A stretch of 64,000 nt of DNA from Muricea muricata (lineage: Eukaryota; Cnidaria; Anthozoa; Malacalcyonacea; Plexauridae), in contig OY979729.1 of assembly GCA_963855995.1 (NCBI GenBank), positions 8,326,115 to 8,390,114 of the forward strand, in the 5' to 3' direction. Made by a program: the position numbers and the translations under genes. Below, one piece after another: positions 22,701 through 32,560 of the stretch; position 1 is the stretch's first letter; each line of letters starts with the position of its first letter. The notes beneath the pieces were generated by a model. That model had not been told where the DNA came from. It saw only the letters and a list, made by a program, of their open reading frames with translations, and did not search any database.

Positions 22701-25700
22701 AAGTGTCATCAAAAAACAACGTCGTTTGTGTTTACACAACGCCGCGTCGCGCTCCGTTTTCGTTCGACCACGTTTGGAAGTCGTGCTCGTGTTGCCGCGG
22801 TAAAAGTGACGTTTTCGAACAAATCCGCTCCGGTGCTGTGTAAACGGAACGCCGTTTTGTTAATTTTCGCGCCCTTTTCAAACCGATCCGAAGTAGTGTG
22901 AACGTAGTCTAAACTACAGTCGCTTCTAGCAATACAAACTATCCATAATAAGCTATGATTGATGACTGTTTGAAAAGTGATAATTTTCACATCTGAAATT
23001 ATCAGAAAGGGTTTCATTACATCATAAAAGGTATCAGTGCCGGACCGAAATCCCTATAAAGCACTAGACTGAATACATTAACAAAATTATAGATATTAGT
23101 GATCGCTTTTTAAATTTTCGCTGAAGGTTCAACCTCAATGATCAACTTACAAGTTTTGAGATATAGCAGTTCTCTTTCAGCATATCAGCCATGAATCCAG
23201 CTCCTTCAGGTCCCAGAGAGTTATCAGCGAGATTCAGCGATACCACGTATGTGTTCGTCTTTAAATAACCAAAACCTTTATATTAGTACAGGGAAATTTT
23301 TGACAGACTGGTTGGAGAGGCATCACCCCTCCCCCCTGACAAGGCATGTTTTGTCGTACCAAACTGCGTTACTTTTACAACATCACCGGGGGCACGACAC
23401 CCTGCACCATTTTCTTATAGCATTGTAAAAAAATCTTTCGTGGACAAACCTGCCTTAATGTTTTCGGTTGCATTGCTTATAAATGTAGCAGGGAAGGGGG
23501 GAGTGATGCCTCTTAAGCCAATCCTTAAAATGTCTTGTATTGGCAATTGTGCTTACTTCTAGTCAAGAAAGCCGAAGAAATGCTTGCAATTTGGTTTTAT
23601 TTTAGGCAATTTATTCTTTTTTGGACGAGGATTTTAAGCAATTTATTTCCCTTTTGACAAAGTTGAAATTTGGTTGAAAATAGGACTGTATGCGGATGTG
23701 ATGTTAACGTTATTGTGACGTCGTTTTTTAAAACGTTTTTAGAAGCAGAAGTCGATATAACGTCATTTTATTCAAAAGTCCGATGCTCTTCCGAAAGTCG
23801 TGGGTTTTCTGCGCGGGCACTCCTGTTTCCTCGCGCAGGGAAAGTCGACAGGATGGGTTAGGTGATACGGGTGGCAAAACTAAATACAACTCCCGTAATT
23901 TTGTAGTCAAGTAGCCACAGCTAGGCATCGCAACGGCGTAGGTTCAATTTCTGCCGGAGGATCTGCAGTATACAGCAGGGCTGCATAAAATTTTTAATTT
24001 TTTGGGACCCAATGCCTGTCAAAATATTTTCTGCAAGTAATGGAATTTCTTGCACAGTGACCGAGGGCATCCCCTTGATTATTTCTGACTTTCTTGATGA
24101 CCTCTCCCCATAAACCAATCCCTTTCATAAAGTCTAACTATTTGTGATATGCTGAATTGGATGTATATAGTATTATATTATTTTCTTCCATTCTGTTTTT
24201 CCACTCTTTGACTATCAAACTCATTAAAACTTTTTATTTTTTTTGAGATTGTTAACCTCTTACAGTTTTATCCTTTATTTTTTTCTGCCAACCTCAAAAT
24301 TTTTCTGCGACCAATGGTCCTGTGGTCCGCCAAATTATGCAGCCCTGGTATACAGTAAAACCCCGTATAAAAGAACCGCCTATATTTGACACTCACGCTG
24401 AAGTGTTTCTTATGTAATGGGTACTTCGGCAGAAATCAGGCTTAATTTGTTTTTAACTGGTTCTTATATTTCCAACGCAAAACAGTTGTCCCTGGTCTAG
24501 AGCTTTAGAGTTTTACGTTAGTATATGGTTGATGCATGCATAGCATATATTTTATAGCCATTACCCATCAAGTGCAGATTATTGAGTGAACTAAGGGCTA
24601 TCACGATGTAGCTACATTTTTTAAATAAAATGATGTGAATAAAGTTGAACCTTGTTGTGAATTAATTGGAGTTTTGAAAAAATAAATTCGTGCATGATGT
24701 GGTAGAAAGACATAATCCATGCTAGGTAGGTTAAAGTATTTTGTTTTCCCCTACTAGGACGTGCATACAAATTTTTTATGAATCAGTTCCATTTGTTAGC
24801 CTGAGGTGGTTCTTGTATTTTGAGTGCTGGCACAAACTTCCGGCTGGTGTTTCTTAACCCACTGGTTTTTTTATGCGGCATTTTACTGCATAGTTAATGA
24901 GTTTTTTCTCAACTGTTTCCACTTGGGAGTCGGGACTCATTTAACCACGGAAAAGTAACGTTGATTTAATTTGTATTTTTGATTTTTCTTTCAAATAATA
25001 TTTCATACACGAGAAGAAGGACTTTCTCCGATTTCCAAACACCGTGAGGAGTTGGAGACGAAGCTGAGAATTTTTTAACGAATTTTGAGGTGTTTTGAAA
25101 TCGGATAAAGTCCACGTTACGAGTGTTTGAACGTAGTCTTTTCGAACGAACCAAATGTGACAGAAGCGTTTTCTTCGCAGTTGTGCTCAGACTGCAGTAT
25201 GGTAGAATAGACGGTTTCCCTATTTGGTTCCGAATATGTGGCAAATATAGTCCAGTGAAATTTGCAAATTTTGTATACTTTTCTATTACGAGCGGAAAAG
25301 ACTTACTGCAATGTGGAAAGCCTTTCCGCGCGTAATACAAAAAGTATACAAAACCCGCAAACTTCACAGGACTATATTTTCTTTATTTTTGCAACCAAAC
25401 TTCACAATTTTACTAATGTGCTAATAAATGTTCCGAATTCAAAAGTTTTCCTAATAGGGAAATGGTCGCTAGGAATAGGGAAATTAAACAAGTCTGGAAG
25501 TGCATTTGACCGCTCACTGGAACATGAAACGTTACTTGCAGCCCGACCCTACATCTATGCCTCAAGCAATCAAAAAGTGTGAAATTCATTCATTGAAATT
25601 ACCACAAGTGCTATAGCAATCGCTTTACTACCAGAAGCTGCAATCCCATGATGCTTCATGTCAACTTCAGGATTTTGCAAATTTCTGAGAAAATACGAAA

Positions 25701-25775
25701 CAGGAATGACGCCATTTATCTTGCATGCTTGAATGTAGGTTGTCCTTCCAGTAACGTCGTAGTCTTCTTTCATTT
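14993..25775 (-). CDS. LRRC74: LRRC74-like leucine-rich repeat protein with C-terminal EF-hands (13 exons)
   Basis: Exons in transcript order: 25603-25775, 23151-23258, 21450-21543, 21152-21201, 20689-20770, 20178-20263, 19456-19571, 18794-18872, 17404-17499, 16978-17007, 16470-16715, 15740-15825, 14993-15095. Every intron has GT/AG ends, and the phases run through all joins to a TAG. From the ATG at 25773 this gives 448 residues. The first exon has the LRRC74-type lead (VIPVSYFLRN, VDMKHHGI). The next exons carry ribonuclease-inhibitor-type LRRs (LNLADNSLGPEGAGF, DLSQNQLGSEGARF, LDLSKNLFGEAGGQL, LNLSWNHLRRKGAHS). The 30-bp exon and the GTTTGA donor at 18793 are the least certain. The ATG lies two bases inside the first exon, so an untranslated or coding exon may precede it. 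Probable cytosolic scaffold; its role is unknown. Confidence 0.85.
16060..16360 (-). mobile_element. tRNA-derived composite SINE (copy 1) in an LRRC74 intron
   Basis: A tRNA-like block (about 16107-16175, minus strand) has an A box (TAGCTCAATTGGTAGAGC) and a B box (GAGTTCGAATCCCGC). It is flanked by inverted arms: ATTCATATTAATCTGACACT plus GCAGAGAACAACG on the left, and the complement near 16280-16325. A second, broken tRNA piece lies inverted at 16241-16275. The element is bracketed by the perfect 12-bp direct repeat CAGTTGTACTTA (16048-16059 and 16361-16372), as expected of LINE-driven insertion. The anticodon stem does not pair well, so I do not call a functional tRNA. Confidence 0.8.
17775..17999. 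mobile_element. hAT-type MITE in an LRRC74 intron
   Basis: The ends are CAGTGGCGG and CGCCGCTG. A perfect 8-bp target duplication, AATATCAA, lies at 17767-17774 and 18000-18007. CAGNGGCG ends with 8-bp duplications are the hAT hallmark. The inside is G-rich on the left and C-rich on the right, with no transposase. Confidence 0.85.
18940..19200. repeat. dispersed repeat, uninterrupted copy
   Basis: Contains CTTTATAGGGATTTCGG, GATTGATGACTGTTTG (as complement), and an inverted pair of arms around GGTATTTCCA. The same sequence occurs in the other orientation at about 22320-23070, where a MITE interrupts it. Here the corresponding site (TTTACATAATAAACTG, near 19071-19086) is empty. Confidence 0.65.
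19790..20060. repeat. dispersed repeat shared with 58700-58990
   Basis: TTTCCATCCGTGACAAATTT, AACACTTTAGTGAAAAGATT and GAGTTTCAAAACTCAAATGA have close matches in the same order at 58889-58990. The GGGTTTTTCAGGGTTTTG upstream also has a counterpart near 58715. Confidence 0.6.
20464..20516. repeat. GGTT/GGTC microsatellite
   Basis: Runs of TTGG/GGTT followed by GGTC tetranucleotides in an LRRC74 intron. Confidence 0.85.
20775..21140. other. LRRC74 intron with a degenerate CCCTAT-type repeat
   Basis: Irregular repeats of CCTATCTTGACCCTA / CCCTATATACCCC fill about 20830-21080. They are diverged and have no constant period. No exon is seen inside. Confidence 0.6.
21740..21900. repeat. dispersed GACTGGCC repeat family, copy 2
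   Basis: CAGTGCAACACG, CAATTGACTGGCTG, GTGCGTAATGCGATATGCGT and GGACACACAAAC follow in the same order as in the other copies. Confidence 0.55.
22029..22126 (+). repeat. tRNA-like sequence with a triplicated 14-bp insert
   Basis: GCTCAGCTGGGAGAGCG is a D-arm/A-box match and GGTTCGATTCCCACC a strong T-arm/B-box match. Where the anticodon arm should be, GGGTTAGCATCTCT occurs twice, then a third time as GGGTTAGCATTTC. The anticodon stem cannot form, so this is a tRNA-derived repeat, probably a SINE head. Confidence 0.6.
22513..22910. mobile_element. TAA-flanked MITE inserted into a dispersed repeat
   Basis: The ends are ACTACGTTTACACTACTCCG and ACTACGTTCACACTACTTCG (opposite strand). The flanking TAA occurs at 22510-22512 and 22911-22913. 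The host repeat at 18940-19200 gives the empty site, which confirms the boundaries. A 3-bp TWA duplication suggests the PIF/Harbinger superfamily. Confidence 0.8.
23680..24950. other. long LRRC74 intron, no exon seen
   Basis: AT-rich intronic sequence between the first two identified LRRC74 exons. Short ORFs here lack family features. A stretch of T runs lies around 24230-24300. Confidence 0.5.
25206..25470. repeat. palindromic MITE family, copy 3
   Basis: Central hairpin GTATTACGAGCGGAAAAG versus CTTTCCGCGCGTAATACA, with AAATTTGCAAATTTTGTATA arms and an end matching CCATTTCCCTATTAGG. Located in an LRRC74 intron. Confidence 0.7.
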
Positions 25776-25929
25776 CTGCAATATACAAGTCCTACATAAG
25801 CGCGGCGGGATTTATCAAATTTTTCGCATCTCTTCTGCAGGGCCTATTCCAGAGTGGCCTATTAAAGAGCCTGGTATTTTTTGACACCTTTTCGGCTTAT
25901 TGTCTATTTCCACTTGGTAATATTTGTTA

Positions 25930-26297
25930 AGCCCCGTACAGACGAGCAAGTTTTCCTTGACAAGTTTCTTAACGAGTTCACTTACGCGTCTGTACGACGA
26001 ACAAGTTTTCCTTGACAAGTTGTCCTTGACAGGATTTATTTGTTCCTGTGTACGCGAAATTTGATAATATTTTTTTCCTGACAACTTTTACGAGGCCGCA
26101 CGAATTAAGTACGTAAACAAAAATTCCCTTGTCAAGTGTTCCTTGTTGCACGTACACACGGGCAAGTTTCCTTGTCGAAAAGCTGGTAGGACTAGCTTTT
26201 AAACCAGGCTCCTTGTCAAGGAAAAATTGTCAACTTTTTCGCGAACACATGAGCAAGTAAAACTTGTCAAGGAAAACTTGCTCGTCTGTATGGGGCT
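25930..26297. mobile_element. TTA-flanked MITE, GACGAGCAAGTTTTCCTTG type
   Basis: Inverted ends AGCCCCGTACAGACGAGCAA and AGCCCCATACAGACGAGCAA, with TTA at 25927-25929 and 26298-26300. The inside is filled with both orientations of TTTTCCTTGACAAGTT, so the whole element can fold back. Confidence 0.85.
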
Positions 26298-26299
26298 TT

Positions 26300-26695
26300 A
26301 ACAGGAACAGAAAGTTCACTGTCAGTAAAACAATTTCAACATACTCGTACTCTTTGGCTTGAAATGTGGAGGCTATTTCAGGGTGGATATTATTTGAGGA
26401 TGCTATTTTTTGAGGATAGCACTTTTTTTCATTCATTCAAGAACGCTTATTCGAACAAATTGACACAGCACACAGTTGATGTTAATAGTGTTTTAGCCAG
26501 TGAATCGTGAGCTTAACATTTGCCTGGTTTAACTGGGGTTTTTTCACGGATTTTTAATCTTAAACCGTAAAATGGCCCAAAAATTCAATCTTGAATTGGG
26601 TTTTAAAAGTCAATCTTCTCACCAAAATGTTTAGTACAGTTAAAATAAAGTAGTTTGAGTTAAATTCGTTACATACAATATATAAATTGGAGAGA
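26300..26695. other. gene-free stretch left of the minisatellite
   Basis: AT-rich. An acidic first exon of the LRRC74-like gene could lie here or further right, but I cannot identify one. Confidence 0.4.
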
Positions 26696-26701
26696 CCTGA
26701 G

Positions 26702-27184
26702 AAGCTAAGAAACAATGGCCAGAAGCTAAGAAGCAATGGCCAGAAGCTAAGAAACAATGGCCAGAAGCGAAGAAACAATGGCCAGAAGCTAAGAAACAAT
26801 GGCCAGAAGCTAAGAAACAATGGCCAGAAGCTAAGAAACAATGGTCAGAAGCTAAGAAACAATGGCCAGAAGCTAAGAAACAATGGCCAGAAGCTAAGAA
26901 ACAATGGCCAGAAGCTAAGAAGCAATGGCCAGAAGCTAAGAAACAATGGCCAGAAGCTAAGAAACAATGGCCAGAAGCTAAGAAACAATGGCCAGAAGCT
27001 AAGAAACAATGGTCAGAAGCTAAGAAACAATGGCCAGAAGCTAAGAAGCAATGGCCAGAAGCTAAGAAACAATGGCCAGAAGCTAAGAAACAATGGCCAG
27101 AAGCTAAGAAACAATGGTCAGAAGCTAAGAAACAATGGCCAGAGGCTAAGAAACAATGGCCAGAAGCTAAGAAACTGGCCGGAA
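26702..27184. repeat. 21-bp minisatellite, about 23 units
   Basis: The unit begins AAGCTAAGAAACAATG and ends GCCAG. Twenty-two full units fit exactly (26702 to 27164 is 22 x 21) with no indel; variants are few (GCAATGG, GGTCAG, AAGCGAAG, AGGCTAAG). Because 21 is divisible by 3 and the unit lacks stops in several frames, long ORFs appear on both strands. These are by-products of the array. Degenerate units recur at 27456-27515 (AAGAAACAAAGCCCAGAAAT). Confidence 0.95.
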
Positions 27185-27189
27185 AGCCC

Positions 27190-27590
27190 ACCCAAGAAGC
27201 TACAATCCTAGTAAAAATTGTTGGGACACTTGAACATTTACAGACGTTAACTTAATCCCTAGCGCCCCCTCCCCACCCCACCCCGTTCAATGTTGAAAAT
27301 TGAGCAAAAAGTTGTCTGCATCATTCCAATTTCAACATTGACTGGGCGAGGGAAGGGGGTGATAACGAAATTTTGCATGAAATCAAGTCAATTTCAAGTA
27401 AATGATAAAAAAATTATGAAAAAGTTGTGATGTCTCGAGGACTTTTCGCCAGGATTGTAAGAAACAAAGCCCAGAAATCACACCCGAGAAGCTAAGAAAC
27501 AAAGCCCAGAAATCACACAATGACCAGGACTTGCTCTCTTCATTTCATTTACTCCTGTCTCAACTACTTTTAGAAGGGGAGGGGGCAGCC
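27190..27590. other. gene-free stretch with relic minisatellite units
   Basis: C-rich tract near 27260-27290 and two degenerate AAGAAACAAAGCCCAG units. No exon is supported. Confidence 0.5.
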
Positions 27591-27591
27591 A

Positions 27592-29376
27592 CTACAGACC
27601 TCCTGCAGTTTGCCTGAACTGAATCATCTCTGCCAAAAACAGAAAACCCAGAAGAAACCCTATCAAGGTGAAATACAGTATTTACCGGGTGAGTAAAGGT
27701 TTTTTTTACTTGCATGTTTGTGATGCTGCCACAAAGTTGCATACATTAATGCTGAATAATTACTTCAACAGTACATAGAAATGGGGAAAATATATAAAAA
27801 TTTGCCTGAGTTTGCCAAATTTATAGCAGCTGTGTTCATTTGACATAATTTCCTGTTCACTACGGTATGTCTTTTCCACCCACCTTCACATTCCAGGTCT
27901 GTATCCCAGGCATCATCATCTTCTGGCAGCATTTCATTCCTATTCAAGACACCAGATCTCTGGTGCCGCAACTGACCAGATGTAGAGCTGCTGTACACCT
28001 TCTAATCATGGGAAAACAACATTGTTTACTTTAACTCACGACCAGACTTTTTAGTTTATTAGATTCCTCATTCAGTTCAGGTCTGGTCTTTACAAATGCT
28101 ATAAACTAGCTGTGAAAAAACGTTTTCGATGTAGACGATCCGAGAACATGAAAATCTATATGCTTCTCCTGTAATATGTGTCCTAATCTGTCCTGCGAAA
28201 TCTTGTGTTCTAATTTTTTGTTGTATCATGTTGATGTAGAGGGCCGTTGTAATTGGTATAATTAAGCTGTAGGGTGTACCCTGTCAATTGTCAATATTTG
28301 TATGTCTATGCAATGTGTTGTTTCTTCATTGGCAAAGTTATATCAATAAGTAAACAGATTCCCCTTATCCAAAAAGACAGGAATGATATGCATATCCAAA
28401 AGTGGTATGCAATTTATGAACTAGCATGGGCTGAGTGTAGGACAAGTTTAAAGACAAAATTACATGAAAATAGGCAAGGTAGTTGAATGGCCAAGAAAAA
28501 ATACCTAATTTCCCAGCCCTGTCTATTTTTTGACCAATCAAATCCCCAACCCTAATCACATGATTGCAAAAATACCCAGTTAGCCAGTTTGTGGTCCAGG
28601 AAGGCTCTGCGATGCCTGATGCAACTTGGGATACAATCATGGCTACTGCCCTCCAAAGTGTGCTCATTAAAAACATATATTAATCAGAAGCTACTTTTTA
28701 GCATCATTGTTGTGTATGTGTGTTGAAAAAGTTATGTAAAAAAAGAAATACTGGCCCATCCTATACCACAACAAAAAATAGGAAAACCAGGTATTTTTTG
28801 GGCCTTACCTAAAATAAAGCAAAATTCATTGTTTCAACTGAAGGCTCTTTGGGTGGTTGGGAAAGATGTCCCACAAAAATGTGTGTTCCCCCACTTCCCT
28901 TCCTACCAATGTCCTGACAAAGAACCAGTAACCAGTCTGGTAAGACTGGTATTGGCCAGCAAACTTGTTTACAAATTGTCAACAGCCTGTTACGACAAAC
29001 TTGGAACACTAACAAGCAGTAGGAACATAACTTGGTGACAACTTTTGAACAGACTAGTGTGTCTTTTAATACGCGCGACTGTATTGGGCTCATGCATGAA
29101 CAGGACCATTCGTAAAAACTTAAATAATTTGCCATTTAAAACTGTTTCAAAAGCGTTGTAATTTGAGAAATAGGCTGTTTTCGTTACTGTAACGAGATCT
29201 TGACCAACAAAGACAGCTGCTGTGTTGGTTTTCTAATGAAGTCTTAACTATATAACATTTTTAAAATAAACTATACGAACCTGTTTGGAAGTTTCAGCAG
29301 ATGAGCAACGACTAAGAGATCTTTCGTCCGCGCTTGTCGGTGAACGAATGGGTGTAGAAAGTCGATCATAACTCAT
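27592..29376 (-). CDS. small unrecognised three-exon gene, Ser-rich N-terminus
   Basis: The exons are 29281-29376 (starting at ATG), 27884-27998 and 27592-27659. Introns are GT/AG, and phases 0 and 1 join correctly to a TAG, giving about 92 residues. Exon 1 is Ser/Thr/Arg-rich (MSYDRLSTPIRSPTSADERS). Exon 2 continues the disordered part and ends with an acidic patch (EDDDAWDTDLE). The short last exon is hydrophobic (FLLGFLFLAEMI). Its acceptor is mediocre, so a different 3' end is possible. I do not recognise the family. The gene runs away from CHCHD2 and starts about 700 bp from it, so the two could share a promoter region. Confidence 0.5.
28000..29280. other. intron of the unrecognised gene
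   Basis: Contains AGTAACCAGTCTGGTAAGACTGG, which can fold into a short hairpin, and several isolated ORFs with no features. No further exon is supported. Confidence 0.4.
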
Positions 29377-29399
29377 ATTGCATATGTCTCCAAAGCAGT

Positions 29400-30084
29400 T
29401 TATTTCTCGGCTGTGTTAGCGAGTTTTAATTCATAATAGAACGAAAAATATTCATTGCACGCGGTTGCCATTGGCGAGTATCGCTATGTCAATATTTGGA
29501 TCACTTCGCCTGTCCTGTAATCACAGGGCACAGGGTAACCAAGACGGTATTATCAATTTTGCTTGGCTGCAAATGCGCATTGCAAATTTTTGCAATGTAA
29601 AAAGTGTACAATAAATGCCAACTCCTGTTTTGCGTGAAATAGTTCTGAATGTGTTAAACTTTACAATACAATTCTATCTACTTGATCACACATGACGGAC
29701 CGTATTGCATATATGATAAGGAAAATGAGGTGCATCAGCCAGCATCAGCTGATTGCAAATTTGCAATTGGTAAACAAACAATAGCATAAATCTCTGCAAA
29801 AAGTCAAACTCTCTTCTCCATTTCCTGTTGCTTAAATCTGAAGCAACGTCCATCGATTTTCATTTTGGGATATATAAAAAAGCTCTGAAAGAAAAAAGTT
29901 ATAAAATTCGTCCATATCACAGTCGTTCACGACAGTAGCGTAGCATGAAGTACTCCAACTCGAAACTCCACGATGCGTGCAGGCTCATAAATCTTCCAAA
30001 GTCCAAATGAAAAACTCACACACAGAAGTATTTGGATATCAATAAAGTGAAAAAGATACTCCGTTTTAGCTGTTTATAAATAAA
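29400..30084. promoter_or_regulatory. divergent intergenic region, likely shared promoter
   Basis: The region lies between the start codons of the small minus-strand gene and CHCHD2. It is AT-rich with no repeats that I recognise. A TATA-like TTTATAAATAAAATG stretch runs into the CHCHD2 start codon, so any real core promoter must be further upstream. The call rests only on position. Confidence 0.3.
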
Positions 30085-31347
30085 ATGCCTCGTGGAAGAT
30101 CTAGGGCGCGTTCCTCTCCTGGTGGAGGCTTATCTTCTCGTTCGAGTGTCCCGGCAGCTAGACCGCCTAACAGCGTGTCTTCGCCACAAAATACACAAGT
30201 TCAAAGAGGACCTGGTTTATTTGGGCAAATGGCTTCGACTGCCGCAGGAGTCGCTGTCGGCTCCACCATAGTAAGTTGGTTTAAAACTTTAATCTGTGTT
30301 GAACAATTTCGACGTTTTTAAACTGGAATTTCAGATATTGTATATTAAAAACAGTTTTAAATGATGTCATTGGATGGATGAATGACATCATTATAATCAA
30401 GCAAGTGACGTCATAATGAGTCAATTGAACTGTGTCGAAAATCTAAGGTAGTCAGCTACTAGTATCCCAACAATCAATACTGGAACATTGCATCACTATA
30501 TTGCAATATTGCTCACAAAAGAACACCCAGTTTGGCTCTAATTTCTGCTTGAATTCAATCTCAAATGCCATTGCATCATTCTACACAAAAAGCAATTTTG
30601 ACTCACCAAGAAATATTCAACTTGATGGAATTTATATTATGGTCAACTTAATAGATAATTTTTCAGACAATTTTTGCTTCTAAATGTTATCTTGCCTGTC
30701 TGCTGATTGGAATGCAAGCATGTTTACAATTATAATGTAAATTCATCCGAGCAACTTGCACATTGACATTGCAATGTTGCATAACAATATTGTGACATTG
30801 CTTACTTCCAGTTTGGCTCTAATAAATATTATTTTGCATTGATGAAGTTCCAAGCTTACAGCTCAAAAGTTTACATACATTTACTCCGTGTTCCTGCAGT
30901 AGACAGATATAAACAATCAAACAATTTCCTGTAAACAATTTCTCCTTGTTAAAAAGCTGGAAAGATCAACACCTTCAGTTGTCAATTTTTAACACCAAAT
31001 AAACGACAAATGAAGAAATTACATTTGGACTTTTTATATATAGGGTCATGTGGTTGGTGGTGCTTTGACAGGGGGTATGCACGACAGCCGCGAAGCTGTA
31101 CCAACAGGAGAGCGATCTGCCAATACAACGCAAGGTTCTAACCCATGTCAGTTTGAATTTGAACAATTTGTCCAGTGTGCTCAAAACCAACATGATATTG
31201 CATTCTGCAAAGGTTTTAACGAAGTTCTAAAACAGTGTAAAATTGAGCATGGTAAGTATAACAAGCATACTGCACCCCCCCAGAAAATCCACCCATGGAC
31301 TTTGATATTTTCCAAATTTGCTCTTTCGTATTTTAGGTTTAATGTGA
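30085..31347 (+). CDS. CHCHD2: CHCHD2/CHCHD10 mitochondrial twin-CX9C protein (3 exons)
   Basis: The exons are 30085-30270, 31044-31251 and 31337-31347 (last codons plus TGA), with GT/AG introns, giving 134 residues. The N-terminus is Arg-rich with Ser/Pro (MPRGRSRARSS), as in the family's mitochondrial targeting region. A Gly/Ala-rich hydrophobic segment spans the first splice (GLFGQMASTAAGVAVGSTI, then GHVVGGALTGG). The C-terminal CHCH domain has two exact CX9C motifs (CQFEFEQFVQC and CKGFNEVLKQC). Family members act in the intermembrane space on cristae (MICOS), respiration and stress signalling; their disulfides are formed by the Mia40 pathway. The third exon supplies only four codons with the stop, and its join in phase 1 is supported by the family's usual ending. 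Confidence 0.93.
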
Positions 31348-31570
31348 AGACAAAGAGATGACATGTATAGACTGAAGAGGTTTAACAGGAAGACAACAAA
31401 ATAACACTTTTTTTATTTATTTGGAATTTATAAAAATATATTCTTACAAATCACATTGGTGTTGCTGGTGGTTCCTTTTGGGGAAAAGTTCATTTGTTCC
31501 GTCCAATTCATAGTCCCGAGTACATGGCCCTGTCTCTTTTGATTGGTAGCTAAATGACCAGTCACCTATT
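31348..31570. other. 3' flank of CHCHD2
   Basis: AT-rich. There is no exact AATAAA; AATAACAC and TTTATAAAAATAT are the closest candidates for 3'-end signals. Confidence 0.3.
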
Positions 31571-31571
31571 G

Positions 31572-32560
31572 TTACATCTTTCCTTTTCTAAAGAACTTAA
31601 TATGAACAATAATGTTGGTGGCGGTCTTCCCAGGGTTGCTGTCTGATTTCTGTCTGATTTGCGGTTGTTCTTGGTTGCTCTTTCCATTCCATGTGGCGTT
31701 GGTTCCGCTTTCTACCCACTCTTCACCTTCTGCAGGGCTATCTTGCATGAAGTCGTCCTCAATGACTGAGTCTTCGAATGCTTCCTTTGTCTCGCGCATG
31801 TGTTTTCTGTTTCTTCTGTACTCTTCTCCTCTCTCCGTTCCAACAGTATATGAGCGAATGCCAGCTTTCCTTTCCACCTTTGCCTTGAACCATCTTCCTT
31901 GCTTGTCTGTTGGTAGTGGATGGACACAAACGATGTCGCCTCTTTTCAGTGGATGGAGATCTTTCGTTCCGCGATTGTAATAAACTTTTTGCTTGCTCTT
32001 TTTCCTTATAATCTTTTCACGCACGTTTTTTTTTGAGGGGGGAGGGGGGGGGGGCGCAAAACTGTTGGCTGTCGTTGGTAGCGATGTTCGAGTTCGTCTG
32101 CCGAAGATCCGCTGTGTCGAAGAGCTGTCGAGACCTTCTGTTGCAGTGCTTTGCCAATTGAAAAGTGACAGGTAGGAGTCGTTCCCACTGTCGATAGGTT
32201 TCTTGAGAAGCTGCTTGGCGGTTTTGACAGCGTTTTCTGCGCGGCCCTTACTTTCGGGGTGGGTGGGAGACCTTCCCGCAGCTCAAACTCGTATTCATTT
32301 GCAAGTTGGCGAACCTTTGGTAGTTGTAGGGTGTTTCATTGTCACTGACCAATTCCACGGGTATCCCATGACTGGCAAAGTGTTTGGCATCTTTTTTTTC
32401 TAGCTTGTCTACTTCGAAGTATCCCGAGTAATAGTCGACTATGCAGAGGTAGTCCTTGCCTTGGAGTGTGAGTATATCACAGGCCACTCTCTGCCAGGGT
32501 CGTTCGAGTGCTTGGCTGGAAGAAAGCTACACGAAGACCGCGTGTCTTTGCTTTGTGTTA
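31572..32560 (-). pseudogene. Ty3/gypsy-type retrotransposon integrase relic
   Basis: In transcript order (right to left), the integrase core appears as RPWQRVACDILTLQGKDYL, DYYSGYFEVDKL and SDNETPY, where families usually have SDNGPQ. The frame then breaks near 32250; a continuing piece is seen in another frame (KTAKQLLKKPIDSG), and a C-terminal integrase tail appears at 31572-31980 (YYNRGTKDLHPLKRGD). A G/C homopolymer near 32038-32056 interrupts it. No reverse transcriptase or LTR is visible. It is a decayed fragment of a transposon, downstream of CHCHD2. Confidence 0.75.

Noticed and set aside
25815-26084. 89-codon minus-strand frame
   Set aside because: Lies mostly inside a TTA-flanked MITE and has no homologous features.
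26640-27211. Long open frames on both strands across 26.6-27.2 kb
   Set aside because: They are translations of the 21-bp tandem repeat in different frames and have no splice or domain support.
28365-29135. Minus-strand frames of about 100 codons
   Set aside because: No splice signals that join the flanking exons in frame, and no recognisable motif.
31612-31980. Plus-strand 122-codon frame
   Set aside because: Antisense of the integrase relic; no domain.
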